A stretch of DNA of 32,791 nucleotides from Bacillota bacterium (GTDB lineage: Bacteria; Bacillota; Clostridia; Lachnospirales; Lachnospiraceae). The stretch's first letter is position 1; each line of letters begins with the position of its first letter. The notes under the pieces were generated by a model. The model ran no database searches, was not told the origin of the DNA, and saw only the letters and a list, made by a program, of their open reading frames with translations. A program made the translations under genes and the position numbers. Below, one piece after another: positions 9,020 to 17,168 of the stretch. The stretch spans positions 1 to 32,791 of the forward strand of contig JAEYFP010000036.1 in assembly GCA_023402845.1 (NCBI GenBank), given 5' to 3'.

Positions 9020-11476
9020 GTGGTTAAAAAAAGCATGTTCAGCAAAGAGTCATTCAAAAAGGATGTAAAGGATAACATTAAGCTTCTCTATAGAAGGACT
9101 CTGGAGGAAGCGAGCGAACAGCAGATTTTTCAGGCAGTCTGTTATACGGTGAAGGATACGATCATTGATAACTGGCTGGAGACTCAGAAAACTTATGAAA
9201 AAGAAGATCCGAAGACGGTCTATTACCTTTCGATGGAATTTTTGATGGGGCGGGCACTGGGTAACAGCCTGATCAATCTGAAATCCTATAAGGAGGTAGC
9301 GGAGGCGTTAAACGAGCTGGGCTTGAACCTCGATGTAATCGAGGATCAGGAACGTGATGCGGCGCTTGGCAACGGCGGACTCGGACGGCTGGCAGCCTGT
9401 TTTTTGGATTCTCTTGCAACGCTTGGATACAGTGCTTATGGGTGCGGCATCCGGTACCGTTATGGAATGTTTAAGCAGGAAATCAGAGACGGATATCAGG
9501 TAGAGGTGCCGGACAACTGGCTGAAGGACGGAAATCCGTTTGAGCTGCGCAGAAGTGAGTATGCCAAAATTGTCAAGTTTGGCGGAAATGTGCATGTGGA
9601 GGCAGACGAGTACGGCAAGAGTCATTTTATACAGGAAAATTATCAGTCTGTGCAGGCAATCCCTTATGATTTGCCGATCGTGGGCTATGGAAACGGAATT
9701 GTCAATACGCTCAGAATATGGGATGCGCAGCCGGTGGAGTGCTTCCAGCTCGATTCCTTCGATAAGGGCGACTATAAAAAAGCAGTCGAGCAGGAAAATC
9801 TGGCAAAAAATATCTGCGAGGTGCTTTATCCGAATGATAATCATTATGCGGGCAAGGAGCTGCGTTTAAAGCAGCAGTACTTCTTTATCTCGGCAAGTAT
9901 ACAGGAAGCTGTTGAAAAATACATGAGAAATCACCGGGATATTAAAAAGCTGCATGAAAAGGTCGTATTTCAGCTGAACGACACTCATCCGACTGTGACA
10001 ATCGCGGAACTCATGCGCATTTTGATGGATGACTACGGGCTTGGCTGGGATGAGGCATGGGCAGTCACGACAAGTACCTGCGCCTATACAAATCATACAA
10101 TTATGTCGGAGGCGCTGGAAAAATGGCCGATCGAGCTGTTTTCCAGGCTGCTTCCCCGTATTTATCAGATTGTGGAGGAAATCAACCGCCGGTTTATTGC
10201 CAGGATCGAAGCTCAATATCCGGGTAATCATGAGAAGATCCGCAGGATGGCAGTGATTTATGACGGTCAGGTGAAAATGGCTCATCTTGCAATCTGCGCC
10301 GGCTTTTCGGTAAACGGTGTGGCAAGGCTGCATACGGAAATCCTGAAGAATCAGGAGCTGAGGGATTTCTATGAGATGATGCCGGAGAAGTTTAACAATA
10401 AAACAAACGGAATTACTCAAAGGCGGTTTCTTCTGCATGGCAATCCGCTTCTGGCGGATTGGGTGACCTCGCGCGTCGGTGCCGACTGGATCACGAATTT
10501 GCCTAAGATCGACAAGCTGAAGCTGTTTGCGGAGGATGTCAAGGCGCAGCAGGAATTTATGAATATCAAATACCGGAATAAGGTGCGTCTCGCAAACTAT
10601 ATTTTGGAGAATAACGGCATTGAAATTAATCCCCGTTCCATTTTTGATGTGCAGGTGAAGCGTCTGCACGAGTATAAACGCCAGCTTTTGAATATTCTTC
10701 ATATTATGTATTTATATAATGAAATCAAGGAGAATCCGGAGTCGGAGTTTTTACCGAGAACATTTATTTTTGGTGCGAAGGCTGCAGCCGGCTACAAAAA
10801 TGCGAAGCTTACAATCAAGCTGATCAATACGGTGGCCAATGTGGTAAATCAGGATGCCTCGATCAATGGAAAGCTGAAAATTGTATTTATTGAGGATTAC
10901 AGAGTATCCAATGCGGAGTGGATTTTTGCCGCGGCGGATGTATCCGAGCAGATTTCTACGGCGAGCAAGGAAGCGTCCGGTACGGGCAATATGAAATTTA
11001 TGCTGAACGGCGCCGTGACGCTTGGCACGATGGACGGCGCTAATGTGGAGATTGTAGAGGAGGTTGGCGCAGAAAACGCGTTTATCTTTGGTCTTTCTTC
11101 GGATGAGGTAATCAATTACGAGCGAAACGGCGGCTATGATCCTATGGAAATATTTAATCATGATCAAGATATCCGAAAGGTTCTGATGCAATTGATCAAC
11201 GGCTATTATATGCCGCAGGACTCCGAATTGTTCCGTGATTTATATAATTCTCTGCTGAATACGCAGTGTACGGCAAGGGCCGATACTTACTTTATCCTGA
11301 AAGATTTCAAATCCTACGCCGAGGCACAGAAGCGAGTCGAGGCAGCCTACCGGGATGAAAAGGGCTGGGCAAAAAAAGCGATTATGAATGTAGCCTGCTC
11401 CGGCAAATTTTCCTCCGACCGGACAATTCAGGAATATGTAGATGAAATCTGGCATTTGGACAGAGTGAAGCTTTAG
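9020..11476 (+). CDS. glgP: Glycogen/starch (maltodextrin) phosphorylase
   Basis: GT35 enzyme releasing glucose-1-phosphate from alpha-1,4-glucans, about 818 aa. Clear family blocks include YYLSMEFLMGRALGNSL, AALGNGGLGRLAACFLDSLAT, QLNDTHPTVTIAELMR, VKRLHEYKRQLLN, and EASGTGNMKFMLNG with the pyridoxal-phosphate lysine. I favour the GTG start at 9020, since GGGAGG lies 9 nt before it; an ATG at 8999 overlapping the ileS stop is in frame but lacks its own ribosome site. No other glycogen genes are adjacent. Co-transcription with T-box-controlled ileS is unusual and suggests read-through rather than shared function. Its stop codon overlaps the stop of the opposing gene. Confidence 0.96.
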   Translation: MVKKSMFSKESFKKDVKDNIKLLYRRTLEEASEQQIFQAVCYTVKDTIIDNWLETQKTYEKEDPKTVYYLSMEFLMGRALGNSLINLKSYKEVAEALNELGLNLDVIEDQERDAALGNGGLGRLAACFLDSLATLGYSAYGCGIRYRYGMFKQEIRDGYQVEVPDNWLKDGNPFELRRSEYAKIVKFGGNVHVEADEYGKSHFIQENYQSVQAIPYDLPIVGYGNGIVNTLRIWDAQPVECFQLDSFDKGDYKKAVEQENLAKNICEVLYPNDNHYAGKELRLKQQYFFISASIQEAVEKYMRNHRDIKKLHEKVVFQLNDTHPTVTIAELMRILMDDYGLGWDEAWAVTTSTCAYTNHTIMSEALEKWPIELFSRLLPRIYQIVEEINRRFIARIEAQYPGNHEKIRRMAVIYDGQVKMAHLAICAGFSVNGVARLHTEILKNQELRDFYEMMPEKFNNKTNGITQRRFLLHGNPLLADWVTSRVGADWITNLPKIDKLKLFAEDVKAQQEFMNIKYRNKVRLANYILENNGIEINPRSIFDVQVKRLHEYKRQLLNILHIMYLYNEIKENPESEFLPRTFIFGAKAAAGYKNAKLTIKLINTVANVVNQDASINGKLKIVFIEDYRVSNAEWIFAAADVSEQISTASKEASGTGNMKFMLNGAVTLGTMDGANVEIVEEVGAENAFIFGLSSDEVINYERNGGYDPMEIFNHDQDIRKVLMQLINGYYMPQDSELFRDLYNSLLNTQCTARADTYFILKDFKSYAEAQKRVEAAYRDEKGWAKKAIMNVACSGKFSSDRTIQEYVDEIWHLDRVKL

Positions 11477-12324
11477 ACAGCTTTTTTGATAAGTGTCTGG
11501 CGGAGCGCTTTAAAGAGCATCCGCCGGGCATTTTTAATGTCCAGCTCAGTGATATCGGGAGAATCGGCGGGTGTGAAATAGAACAGAGCGCTGTCAATTG
11601 CTTTGCGGCTCTGCCAGGCAGAGTACAGGTCGGCATAATGAACGGCTGCAATTCTTCCCCATGTTGAGAGGAGAAGGGTTTTAGAGCCGTCGTCCAGAAT
11701 CCCTGTTATTGTTGCAAAGTGATTTTTCATGCCGCTTTTTGATTCATATGGTCTTTTTAATTCCCCGCAGTCTCCGCCAAAAAGTGTGAGCGGATGGCGG
11801 TTAAAGGAGGTCAAAAGAACAACGGCTCCGCTTTGTGCAAGACCCTCCTCAATAAAATGCAGTCCCGTTTCATAGGAGCAAAAGGCCGTCGGCAGGGTAT
11901 GTGCATGGAGAAAGATACCCAGATTTTCTGCATAATGCAGCACGCCCTTTGTAAAACCCGAGATACTTCTGCCGTTGTTAGGTGCGACCTTCCTAAAAAA
12001 TGGATGATCCCGGCGGCACCGGTCATAGATTGTTTTTAAGACAGGAACCTCTAAGGTTCCCATAGTTGTGTAAATGTCATTCATCAAATCAATAAATTTA
12101 TTTTTATTGTATGGCGGAAAGGATTTCAATTTTTTTTTCATAAAGTGGGGATATTTCCCCGCCAGGCAGAGAAGTAAATTTGCCGCGGCGACAGGTCCGC
12201 ACCCGGCATAAGCCCTCGTATTGCTTTCAAACCATGCCTGGCTGCCGCCGTAGAAGAATTCGCCGCTCTTTGAATCCGAGATGATGATGGAGGAAGGTAC
12301 TTGTGCTGCCGCTTTTTGACTCAT
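11473..12324 (-). CDS. C39-like (papain-fold) cysteine peptidase domain protein, orphan
   Basis: 283 aa, no signal peptide or membrane helix seen, so probably cytoplasmic. AYAGCGPVAAANLL at residues 38-51 matches the catalytic-cysteine loop of papain-like/C39 proteins (C42). KNHFATITGI around H202 matches the catalytic-histidine strand, followed by LLSTWGR at 218-224, where papain-type enzymes have NSWG; Asn is replaced by Ser (S220). No transporter or leader-peptide substrate is adjacent, so a bacteriocin-processing role is not supported. A strong GGAGGAG site precedes the ATG and a TGATATAAT extended -10 lies upstream. Tail-to-tail overlap with glgP is 4 nt. Substrate unknown; catalytic competence uncertain. 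Confidence 0.7.
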   Translation of the reverse strand: MSQKAAAQVPSSIIISDSKSGEFFYGGSQAWFESNTRAYAGCGPVAAANLLLCLAGKYPHFMKKKLKSFPPYNKNKFIDLMNDIYTTMGTLEVPVLKTIYDRCRRDHPFFRKVAPNNGRSISGFTKGVLHYAENLGIFLHAHTLPTAFCSYETGLHFIEEGLAQSGAVVLLTSFNRHPLTLFGGDCGELKRPYESKSGMKNHFATITGILDDGSKTLLLSTWGRIAAVHYADLYSAWQSRKAIDSALFYFTPADSPDITELDIKNARRMLFKALRQTLIKKAV

Positions 12325-12361
12325 GGAAACTCCTCCTTTCTGAAATTAGCTGTCTGTAAGC

Positions 12362-12370
12362 ATTATATCA
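12362..12370 (-). promoter_or_regulatory. Extended -10 promoter for the C39-like gene
   Basis: The minus strand reads TGATATAAT (TG-n-TATAAT), about 40 nt before the start codon. No convincing -35 was seen. Confidence 0.4.
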
Positions 12371-12453
12371 TGAATTCCGGCGCGATTTATGCCTGAATTT
12401 GTAAAGTTATCTTTCAGAATTTATTCTTGCGTGAGGTACCCTTTATAAACCAC

Positions 12454-12482
12454 TTGCGAAATGAAGGCGGCTACTATAAAAT
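12454..12482 (+). promoter_or_regulatory. Candidate promoter for the aconitase-family gene
   Basis: TTGCGA (12454-12459), 17-nt spacer, TAAAAT (12477-12482), 60 nt before the ATG. Confidence 0.4.
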
Positions 12483-12541
12483 AAATAATAGTGATTAAAA
12501 AGGAAGAACAGAAGACGGACAGAGAACAGGAGGTTTTTGGT

Positions 12542-14836
12542 ATGATAACATTATATGAAGGAGGCGCTTATCTGATTGACGGCGTGCAGTTGATTCCGGA
12601 TACGGAGGATGCGATTGCGGTTGTCGCGGAGGCGGCCGGCAGAACTGTTGCGCAGGACGAGGCGTCGAAAAATACGATTGCTTATGGGATCCTTAAAGAG
12701 CATAATACATCGGGCAGCATGGAAAATCTGAAAATTAAATTTGATAAGTTGACCTCTCACGATATTACTTTTGTAGGAATTATTCAAACCGCACGCGCAT
12801 CGGGACTTGAGAAATTTCCGATTCCGTATGTGCTGACAAACTGCCATAACAGCTTATGTGCGGTGGGCGGAACAATCAATGAGGATGACCACATGTTTGG
12901 ACTGTCCTGTGCAAAGCGTTATGGAGGTGTCTATGTACCCCCTCATCAGGCGGTCATTCACCAGTTTGCGCGGGAGATGCTTGCGGGAGGCGGGAGGATG
13001 ATTCTCGGCTCCGACAGCCATACGCGTTATGGTGCGCTGGGCACGATGGCAATGGGAGAGGGCGGACCGGAGATTGTGAAGCAGCTTCTTTCCAGAACCT
13101 ATGATATTAATATGCCTGAGGTTGTAGGCGTTTATTTAAAGGGTGCGCCGATGCCTGGTGTCGGGCCGCAGGATGTGGCGCTTGCGATTATCGGTGCGGT
13201 ATTCAAAAACGGCTACGTAAAAAATAAGGTCATGGAATTTGTCGGCCCGGGCGTGGCGGGCTTAAGTGCCGATTTCCGTATCGGGATCGACGTTATGACG
13301 ACGGAAACAACCTGTTTGTCTTCGATTTGGAAAACGGATGGCACGATAGAGGAATTTTATGAGATTCATGGGAGAAGAGAGGACTATCGCGAGTTAAACC
13401 CGGGGCAGGTCTCTTACTACGACGGAATCATCGAGGTGGACCTGAGCGGAATAAAGCCGATGATCGCGATGCCGTTCCACCCGAGCAACACATATACGAT
13501 TGATGAATTAAATGAAAATCTGCTGGACATACTGGACGATGTTGAAAAAAAGGGACTTGTCAGTCTGGACGGCAAGATTGATTTCAAGCTCAAGGATAAG
13601 GTGCGCGCGGGCAGGCTCTATGTGGAGCAGGGAATTATCGCAGGCTGTGCCGGAGGCGGATTTGAAAATATTTGTGCAGCTGCCGATATTCTTGACGGAA
13701 TGAGTATCGGTCCGGATGAATTCACACTGAGTGTTTATCCGGCTTCGATGCCGATTTATATGGAATTGATCAAAAATGGCTGCGCCGCAAAGCTTTTGGG
13801 AACCGGAGCAGTTTTGAAGACCGCATTTTGCGGGCCGTGCTTCGGTGCGGGCGATACGCCGGCGAACAATGCGTTCAGCATTCGGCATTCTACCAGAAAT
13901 TTCCCGAACAGGGAAGGCTCCAAGCTGCAGAACGGACAAATTTCCTCCGTAGCTCTGATGGACGCACGTTCCATTGCGGCTACGGCAGCCAACAAAGGAT
14001 ATTTGACATCCGCCGCTGGTCAGATCGAGGAGAATACAGTTAAAAAGTATAAATATTTCTTTGATCAGACGATTTATGCAAACCGTGTGTTTGACAGTCA
14101 TGGTGTTCCGGATGAAAGTGTGGAAATTAAATTTGGCCCCAATATCAAAGATTGGCCGAAGATGAGCGCACTTCCTGAAAATCTTGTGCTCAAGGTCGTT
14201 TCGGAAATTCATGATCCGGTAACGACGACGGATGAACTCATTCCGTCGGGTGAGACCTCCTCTTTCCGTTCCAATCCGTTGGGTCTTGCGGAATTCACTC
14301 TTTCCAGAAAGGATCCTGCTTATGTGGGACTTGCTAAGGAAATCCAAAAGGCAGAGCAGGCGCGCACAGAGGGACAGGATCCATATGCGGCGAATGCGGA
14401 GGTAGAGGCTGTTATGAATCAAATCAAGGCTTCGTTTGCTCAGGTAAGTACCGAAAATACGGGCTTTGGAAGTACGATTTTTGCGGTGAAGCCGGGAGAC
14501 GGTTCTGCGCGCGAACAGGCGGCTTCATGTCAAAAGGTGCTTGGAGGCTGGGCGAATATTGCGAATGAATATGCGACGAAGCGTTATCGTTCGAACCTGA
14601 TTAACTGGGGGATGCTTCCGTTCTTGATCGACGAGGGAGAGCTTCCGTTTACCAAACAGGAATTTTTATTCATCCCGGGTATCAGGGAAGCGGTGGCTGA
14701 GAAGCATCCGGAAATCAAGGCCTATGTTGTTTCTGATACATTAAAGGAATTTGTACTTCGTCTGGGTGAACTGACAGAGGACGAGCGCTCTATTATTTTA
14801 AAAGGCTGCCTGATTAATTATTATGCGGACATTTGA
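12542..14836 (+). CDS. Aconitase-superfamily hydratase (YbhJ-like)
   Basis: Fe-S (de)hydratase-fold enzyme of 764 aa. The three cysteines expected for a [4Fe-4S] cluster are present: C369 in IAGCAGGG, then C430 and C433 in the FCGPCFGAGDTP motif (CxxC as in aconitase). The substrate-binding SRNFxGR-type motif appears as RNFPNREGSK. LGSDSHTRYGALGTMAMGEGG supplies the conserved His/Ser region. Size and the long C-terminal part match the YbhJ-like group rather than canonical AcnA/B or LeuC. The substrate is not known for this group. The ATG at 12542 has AGGAGG 8 nt upstream; the in-frame GTG at 12491 is less likely. No citrate-cycle or leucine genes are nearby, so it stands alone. Confidence 0.82.
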   Translation: MITLYEGGAYLIDGVQLIPDTEDAIAVVAEAAGRTVAQDEASKNTIAYGILKEHNTSGSMENLKIKFDKLTSHDITFVGIIQTARASGLEKFPIPYVLTNCHNSLCAVGGTINEDDHMFGLSCAKRYGGVYVPPHQAVIHQFAREMLAGGGRMILGSDSHTRYGALGTMAMGEGGPEIVKQLLSRTYDINMPEVVGVYLKGAPMPGVGPQDVALAIIGAVFKNGYVKNKVMEFVGPGVAGLSADFRIGIDVMTTETTCLSSIWKTDGTIEEFYEIHGRREDYRELNPGQVSYYDGIIEVDLSGIKPMIAMPFHPSNTYTIDELNENLLDILDDVEKKGLVSLDGKIDFKLKDKVRAGRLYVEQGIIAGCAGGGFENICAAADILDGMSIGPDEFTLSVYPASMPIYMELIKNGCAAKLLGTGAVLKTAFCGPCFGAGDTPANNAFSIRHSTRNFPNREGSKLQNGQISSVALMDARSIAATAANKGYLTSAAGQIEENTVKKYKYFFDQTIYANRVFDSHGVPDESVEIKFGPNIKDWPKMSALPENLVLKVVSEIHDPVTTTDELIPSGETSSFRSNPLGLAEFTLSRKDPAYVGLAKEIQKAEQARTEGQDPYAANAEVEAVMNQIKASFAQVSTENTGFGSTIFAVKPGDGSAREQAASCQKVLGGWANIANEYATKRYRSNLINWGMLPFLIDEGELPFTKQEFLFIPGIREAVAEKHPEIKAYVVSDTLKEFVLRLGELTEDERSIILKGCLINYYADI

Positions 14837-14856
14837 TCTGTTTTTGGGATCACTAT

Positions 14857-14882
14857 TACATTCTTTGCGAATCTGCCGATAA
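14857..14882 (+). promoter_or_regulatory. Candidate sigma-28 (SigD/FliA) promoter
   Basis: GCCGATAA at 14875-14882 is a perfect flagellar-class -10 element. TACA (14857-14860), 14 nt upstream, matches three of four bases of the TAAA -35. It precedes the structured leader and the EF-hand gene. Confidence 0.4.
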
Positions 14883-14890
14883 ATAATATA

Positions 14891-14922
14891 CAGGGAGAGG
14901 CCTTGGCCGGCCGGTTGCCCTG
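14891..14922 (+). other. Nested stem-loop in the leader of the EF-hand gene
   Basis: CAGGG (14891-14895) pairs with CCCTG (14918-14922). Inside, GGCC (14899-14902) can pair with GGCC (14909-14912). It lies between a candidate promoter and an intrinsic-terminator hairpin, as in leader RNAs. I do not recognise the class. Confidence 0.4.
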
Positions 14923-14941
14923 AATAGTATGGCTGACCACG

Positions 14942-14996
14942 GAGGGTATGACATGAACAGGAAAGAAATTCTGTTTATGGAATTACCCTCTTTTTT
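14942..14996 (+). terminator. Intrinsic terminator or attenuator upstream of the EF-hand gene
   Basis: GAGGGTA (14942-14948) pairs with TACCCTC (14984-14990). An inner stem, ATGAACAG against CTGTTTAT, has one G-U. Six T residues follow. It may end the aconitase-family transcript, about 100 nt after that stop, or attenuate the downstream gene. A 17-codon ORF (ATG at 14953, preceded by GGAGGG) overlaps it; coding is unproven. Confidence 0.7.
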
Positions 14997-15044
14997 ATTC
15001 CATTAAAACAGGAATGAAGCGGCAAAAAAGAAAGGGGAAAGCAA

Positions 15045-16103
15045 TTGGTTGTAAACAGCAGCAGCATAGGAATGGAATCCGCCAGAAGATATACTTCTGT
15101 GCGCATGGATGCGTATTATTCCGGCGCTTTTAGGAGCGCAGGCAGTGTTGGTGGCAAGGGGCTTGGCGTGAAGGATGACGGAAAGGCTGAAAAAGAGAAA
15201 ACTTCGGGTAATGCATCAAGCGGTTTCCGTGATTCAATGAGCAGTCTCAGGGAACGGTTTGAGCAGATGAAGGTGCGCCATCCGCTGGATACGAAACGGG
15301 AGCAGGATGCAATGGAAAAAATTCGGATGGATTGCATCAATTATCTGTTTCGGATTCTGTTCGGAGAAACCAATAAAAAGAATCCCGTCACAGATGATAC
15401 GGTAAACCCGCCGGATAGCACTTCCTCCACGCAGATGGTGCTGCGTACTTATGGTGAAGAGCATTATTACAGCGAATCGGAGGAAACGGCTTTTTCTGCG
15501 GAAGGGAAGGTAGTGACGGCGGACGGCAGGGAACTCACATTTCATGTGGATCTTAAGATGAGCCGAAGGTTTGAAGAGTATTACAGTGAGAAGTATGAGG
15601 TTCTGCAGCCGATGTGCGACCCGCTAGTCATCAATCTGGATACAGAGATAGCCGGTGTTTCAGATCAGAAATTCCTGTTTGATCTTGATGCGGACGGCAT
15701 GCTTGATCAAATTTCGAGTCTGGATGCCGGGAGCGGTTATCTGGCGTTGGACTTAAACGGCGATGGGGTGATCAATGACGGAAGCGAGCTGTTTGGTACA
15801 AAGTCGGGAGACGGCTTTAAAGATCTTGCAAAGTATGATTCAGATGGAAACGGATGGATCGATGAGGCTGACGATATCTGGAGCAGGCTCTTGATTTTTA
15901 CGCAGGGCAGCAAAGGGGAGACAATGCTGTATGGATTGGCTGAAAAAAATGTCGGAGCGATTTACCTTGGGAATATCGGCACAGATTTTTCTTTAAATTC
16001 CGCATCCACAAATCAGGTGAATGCGGCAATCCGGAAAACGGGAATTTTTCTTTATGAAAATGGAAATGTCGGTACCGTGCAGCATTTGGATCTTGCAAAG
16101 TGA
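15045..16103 (+). CDS. EF-hand (calcium-binding-loop) protein of unknown function
   Basis: 352 aa, read from a TTG start preceded by AGGGGAAA. The N-terminal third is Ser/Gly/Lys-rich and low in order. No signal peptide or membrane segment is visible. The C-terminal half contains DxDxDG-type loops: LDADGMLD, then LDLNGDGVINDGSELFG, then YDSDGNGWIDEADDIW, the layout seen in many clostridial EF-hand/dockerin-like proteins of unknown role. A candidate sigma-28 promoter upstream hints at co-regulation with flagellar or chemotaxis genes, but this is inference. It is followed by spoIID after about 100 nt, which probably has its own promoter. Biological role not known. Confidence 0.75.
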   Translation: MVVNSSSIGMESARRYTSVRMDAYYSGAFRSAGSVGGKGLGVKDDGKAEKEKTSGNASSGFRDSMSSLRERFEQMKVRHPLDTKREQDAMEKIRMDCINYLFRILFGETNKKNPVTDDTVNPPDSTSSTQMVLRTYGEEHYYSESEETAFSAEGKVVTADGRELTFHVDLKMSRRFEEYYSEKYEVLQPMCDPLVINLDTEIAGVSDQKFLFDLDADGMLDQISSLDAGSGYLALDLNGDGVINDGSELFGTKSGDGFKDLAKYDSDGNGWIDEADDIWSRLLIFTQGSKGETMLYGLAEKNVGAIYLGNIGTDFSLNSASTNQVNAAIRKTGIFLYENGNVGTVQHLDLAK

Positions 16104-16141
16104 GGGCTGTTTTTCTTTTTATTCCAAGAAAGCCGGTGCGA

Positions 16142-16170
16142 TAATATTTTGAGGTCTCCGTGCGTAGAAT
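16142..16170 (+). promoter_or_regulatory. Candidate sigma-E promoter for spoIID
   Basis: TAATATT (16142-16148), 14-nt spacer, CGTAGAAT (16163-16170; 6 of 8 to the CATACAMT consensus), about 30 nt before the start. The mother-cell sigma factor is the known regulator of spoIID in Bacillus. Confidence 0.4.
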
Positions 16171-16201
16171 AAGATAAGACAAGTAATCGGGAATGAAATT
16201 C

Positions 16202-17095
16202 ATGAAAGAATATATTGCGATCATCATGATTGTGCTGCTGCTGCCCTATGTGGCGACAATGCTTTATCAGGGACGCGCCTCTGTACAGGAGACAGCTGTT
16301 TTTCAGGTGAGCAAGAATGAGGTGCAGGCGGAGGATAAAACAGAGGAAGCACTTGTCGGTGCTTTGGCCGCGGCAATTCCGGTCAGTTATCCGAAGGAAG
16401 TTTTAAAAGCGCAGTCGGTACTGCTGCGTACACAGCTTGCAATTGAGAGTTCTGCGGATAAAGCGGGTGCAGACGCAGTCAAAAGCTATTCAATTGAAGA
16501 GATGAAGGAGCTTTGGGGTGCCGAAGAATTTTCCGGATATTATGCCAGGCTTCAAAATGCCGTAGAGGAAACGGCAGGACAGATCATCACTTATGAAGGG
16601 GTACCGGCCTATGTGCCGTATCACGCGGTGAGTGCCGGATTTACACGGGAACCGTCAGAACTCTTTCATGAAGGGGAATATCCGTATTTAAAAAGCGTGG
16701 ATTGCAGCACGGACGTGGAGGCAGACAGTTTCCTTTCCATCAACTATTATTCGTCGGAGGAATTCGGTAAAAAGCTGGAGGAAGCTTTTGACGTTACATT
16801 TGAAGAGGGAACGCTGCTGGAAAATATACAGATAAAGAATACGGACCGTGCGGGCTATGTCGTCACACTGCTGCTTGGAACGACGGAAATGACCGGTGAG
16901 GAATTCAGGCAAGGGATGAAATTGTCCTCTGCCAGCTTTGTAATAGAAGAATTTGAAGGAAATATCAGGGTTGTTACAAAGGGACGCGGACATGGTCTGG
17001 GCTTCGACCAGTATCAGGCAAAAAAAATGGCTGAGGAGGGAAAACAGATGGAGGAAATAATAGATTATTTTTTTGATGGAATCCTGATTGAATAA
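16202..17095 (+). CDS. spoIID: Stage II sporulation protein D (peptidoglycan lytic transglycosylase)
   Basis: Mother-cell membrane enzyme of the engulfment machinery, 297 aa. An N-terminal membrane anchor (about residues 5-22) is followed by the SpoIID domain. The IPVSYPKEVLKAQSVLLRT segment carries E66, placed like the catalytic glutamate of B. subtilis SpoIID. The C-terminal block GRGHGLGFDQYQAKKMAEEG matches the family's GHGxGMSQYGA motif with F replacing M. Two in-frame ATGs exist, at 16193 and 16202; I favour 16202 because GGGA sits 9 nt upstream and the anchor begins there. A SpoIIQ-like gene follows, its usual partner in clostridial genomes. SpoIIM and SpoIIP are not in the window. Confidence 0.9.
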   Translation: MKEYIAIIMIVLLLPYVATMLYQGRASVQETAVFQVSKNEVQAEDKTEEALVGALAAAIPVSYPKEVLKAQSVLLRTQLAIESSADKAGADAVKSYSIEEMKELWGAEEFSGYYARLQNAVEETAGQIITYEGVPAYVPYHAVSAGFTREPSELFHEGEYPYLKSVDCSTDVEADSFLSINYYSSEEFGKKLEEAFDVTFEEGTLLENIQIKNTDRAGYVVTLLLGTTEMTGEEFRQGMKLSSASFVIEEFEGNIRVVTKGRGHGLGFDQYQAKKMAEEGKQMEEIIDYFFDGILIE

Positions 17096-17168
17096 ATTTC
17101 ATACAAATTGTTGCCGAACTCTGAATAATCCTTTTGTTTTAGGAAAACCTAAGAGTGAGGTGATTATA

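Noticed and set aside
9866..10702. A 278-codon open frame antisense to glgP
   Set aside because: Fully within a well-conserved glgP; the translation has no family signature and no ribosome binding site of its own was evident.
11473..12324. Bacteriocin export/processing system around the C39-like protein
   Set aside because: No ABC transporter, double-glycine leader peptide or immunity gene is adjacent; the neighbours are glgP and a hydratase.
13508..14422. A 304-codon open frame antisense to the aconitase-family gene
   Set aside because: It lies wholly inside a gene with clear Fe-S motifs, has low-complexity Arg/Ile/Leu-rich composition and no recognisable domain; it is a codon-bias shadow.
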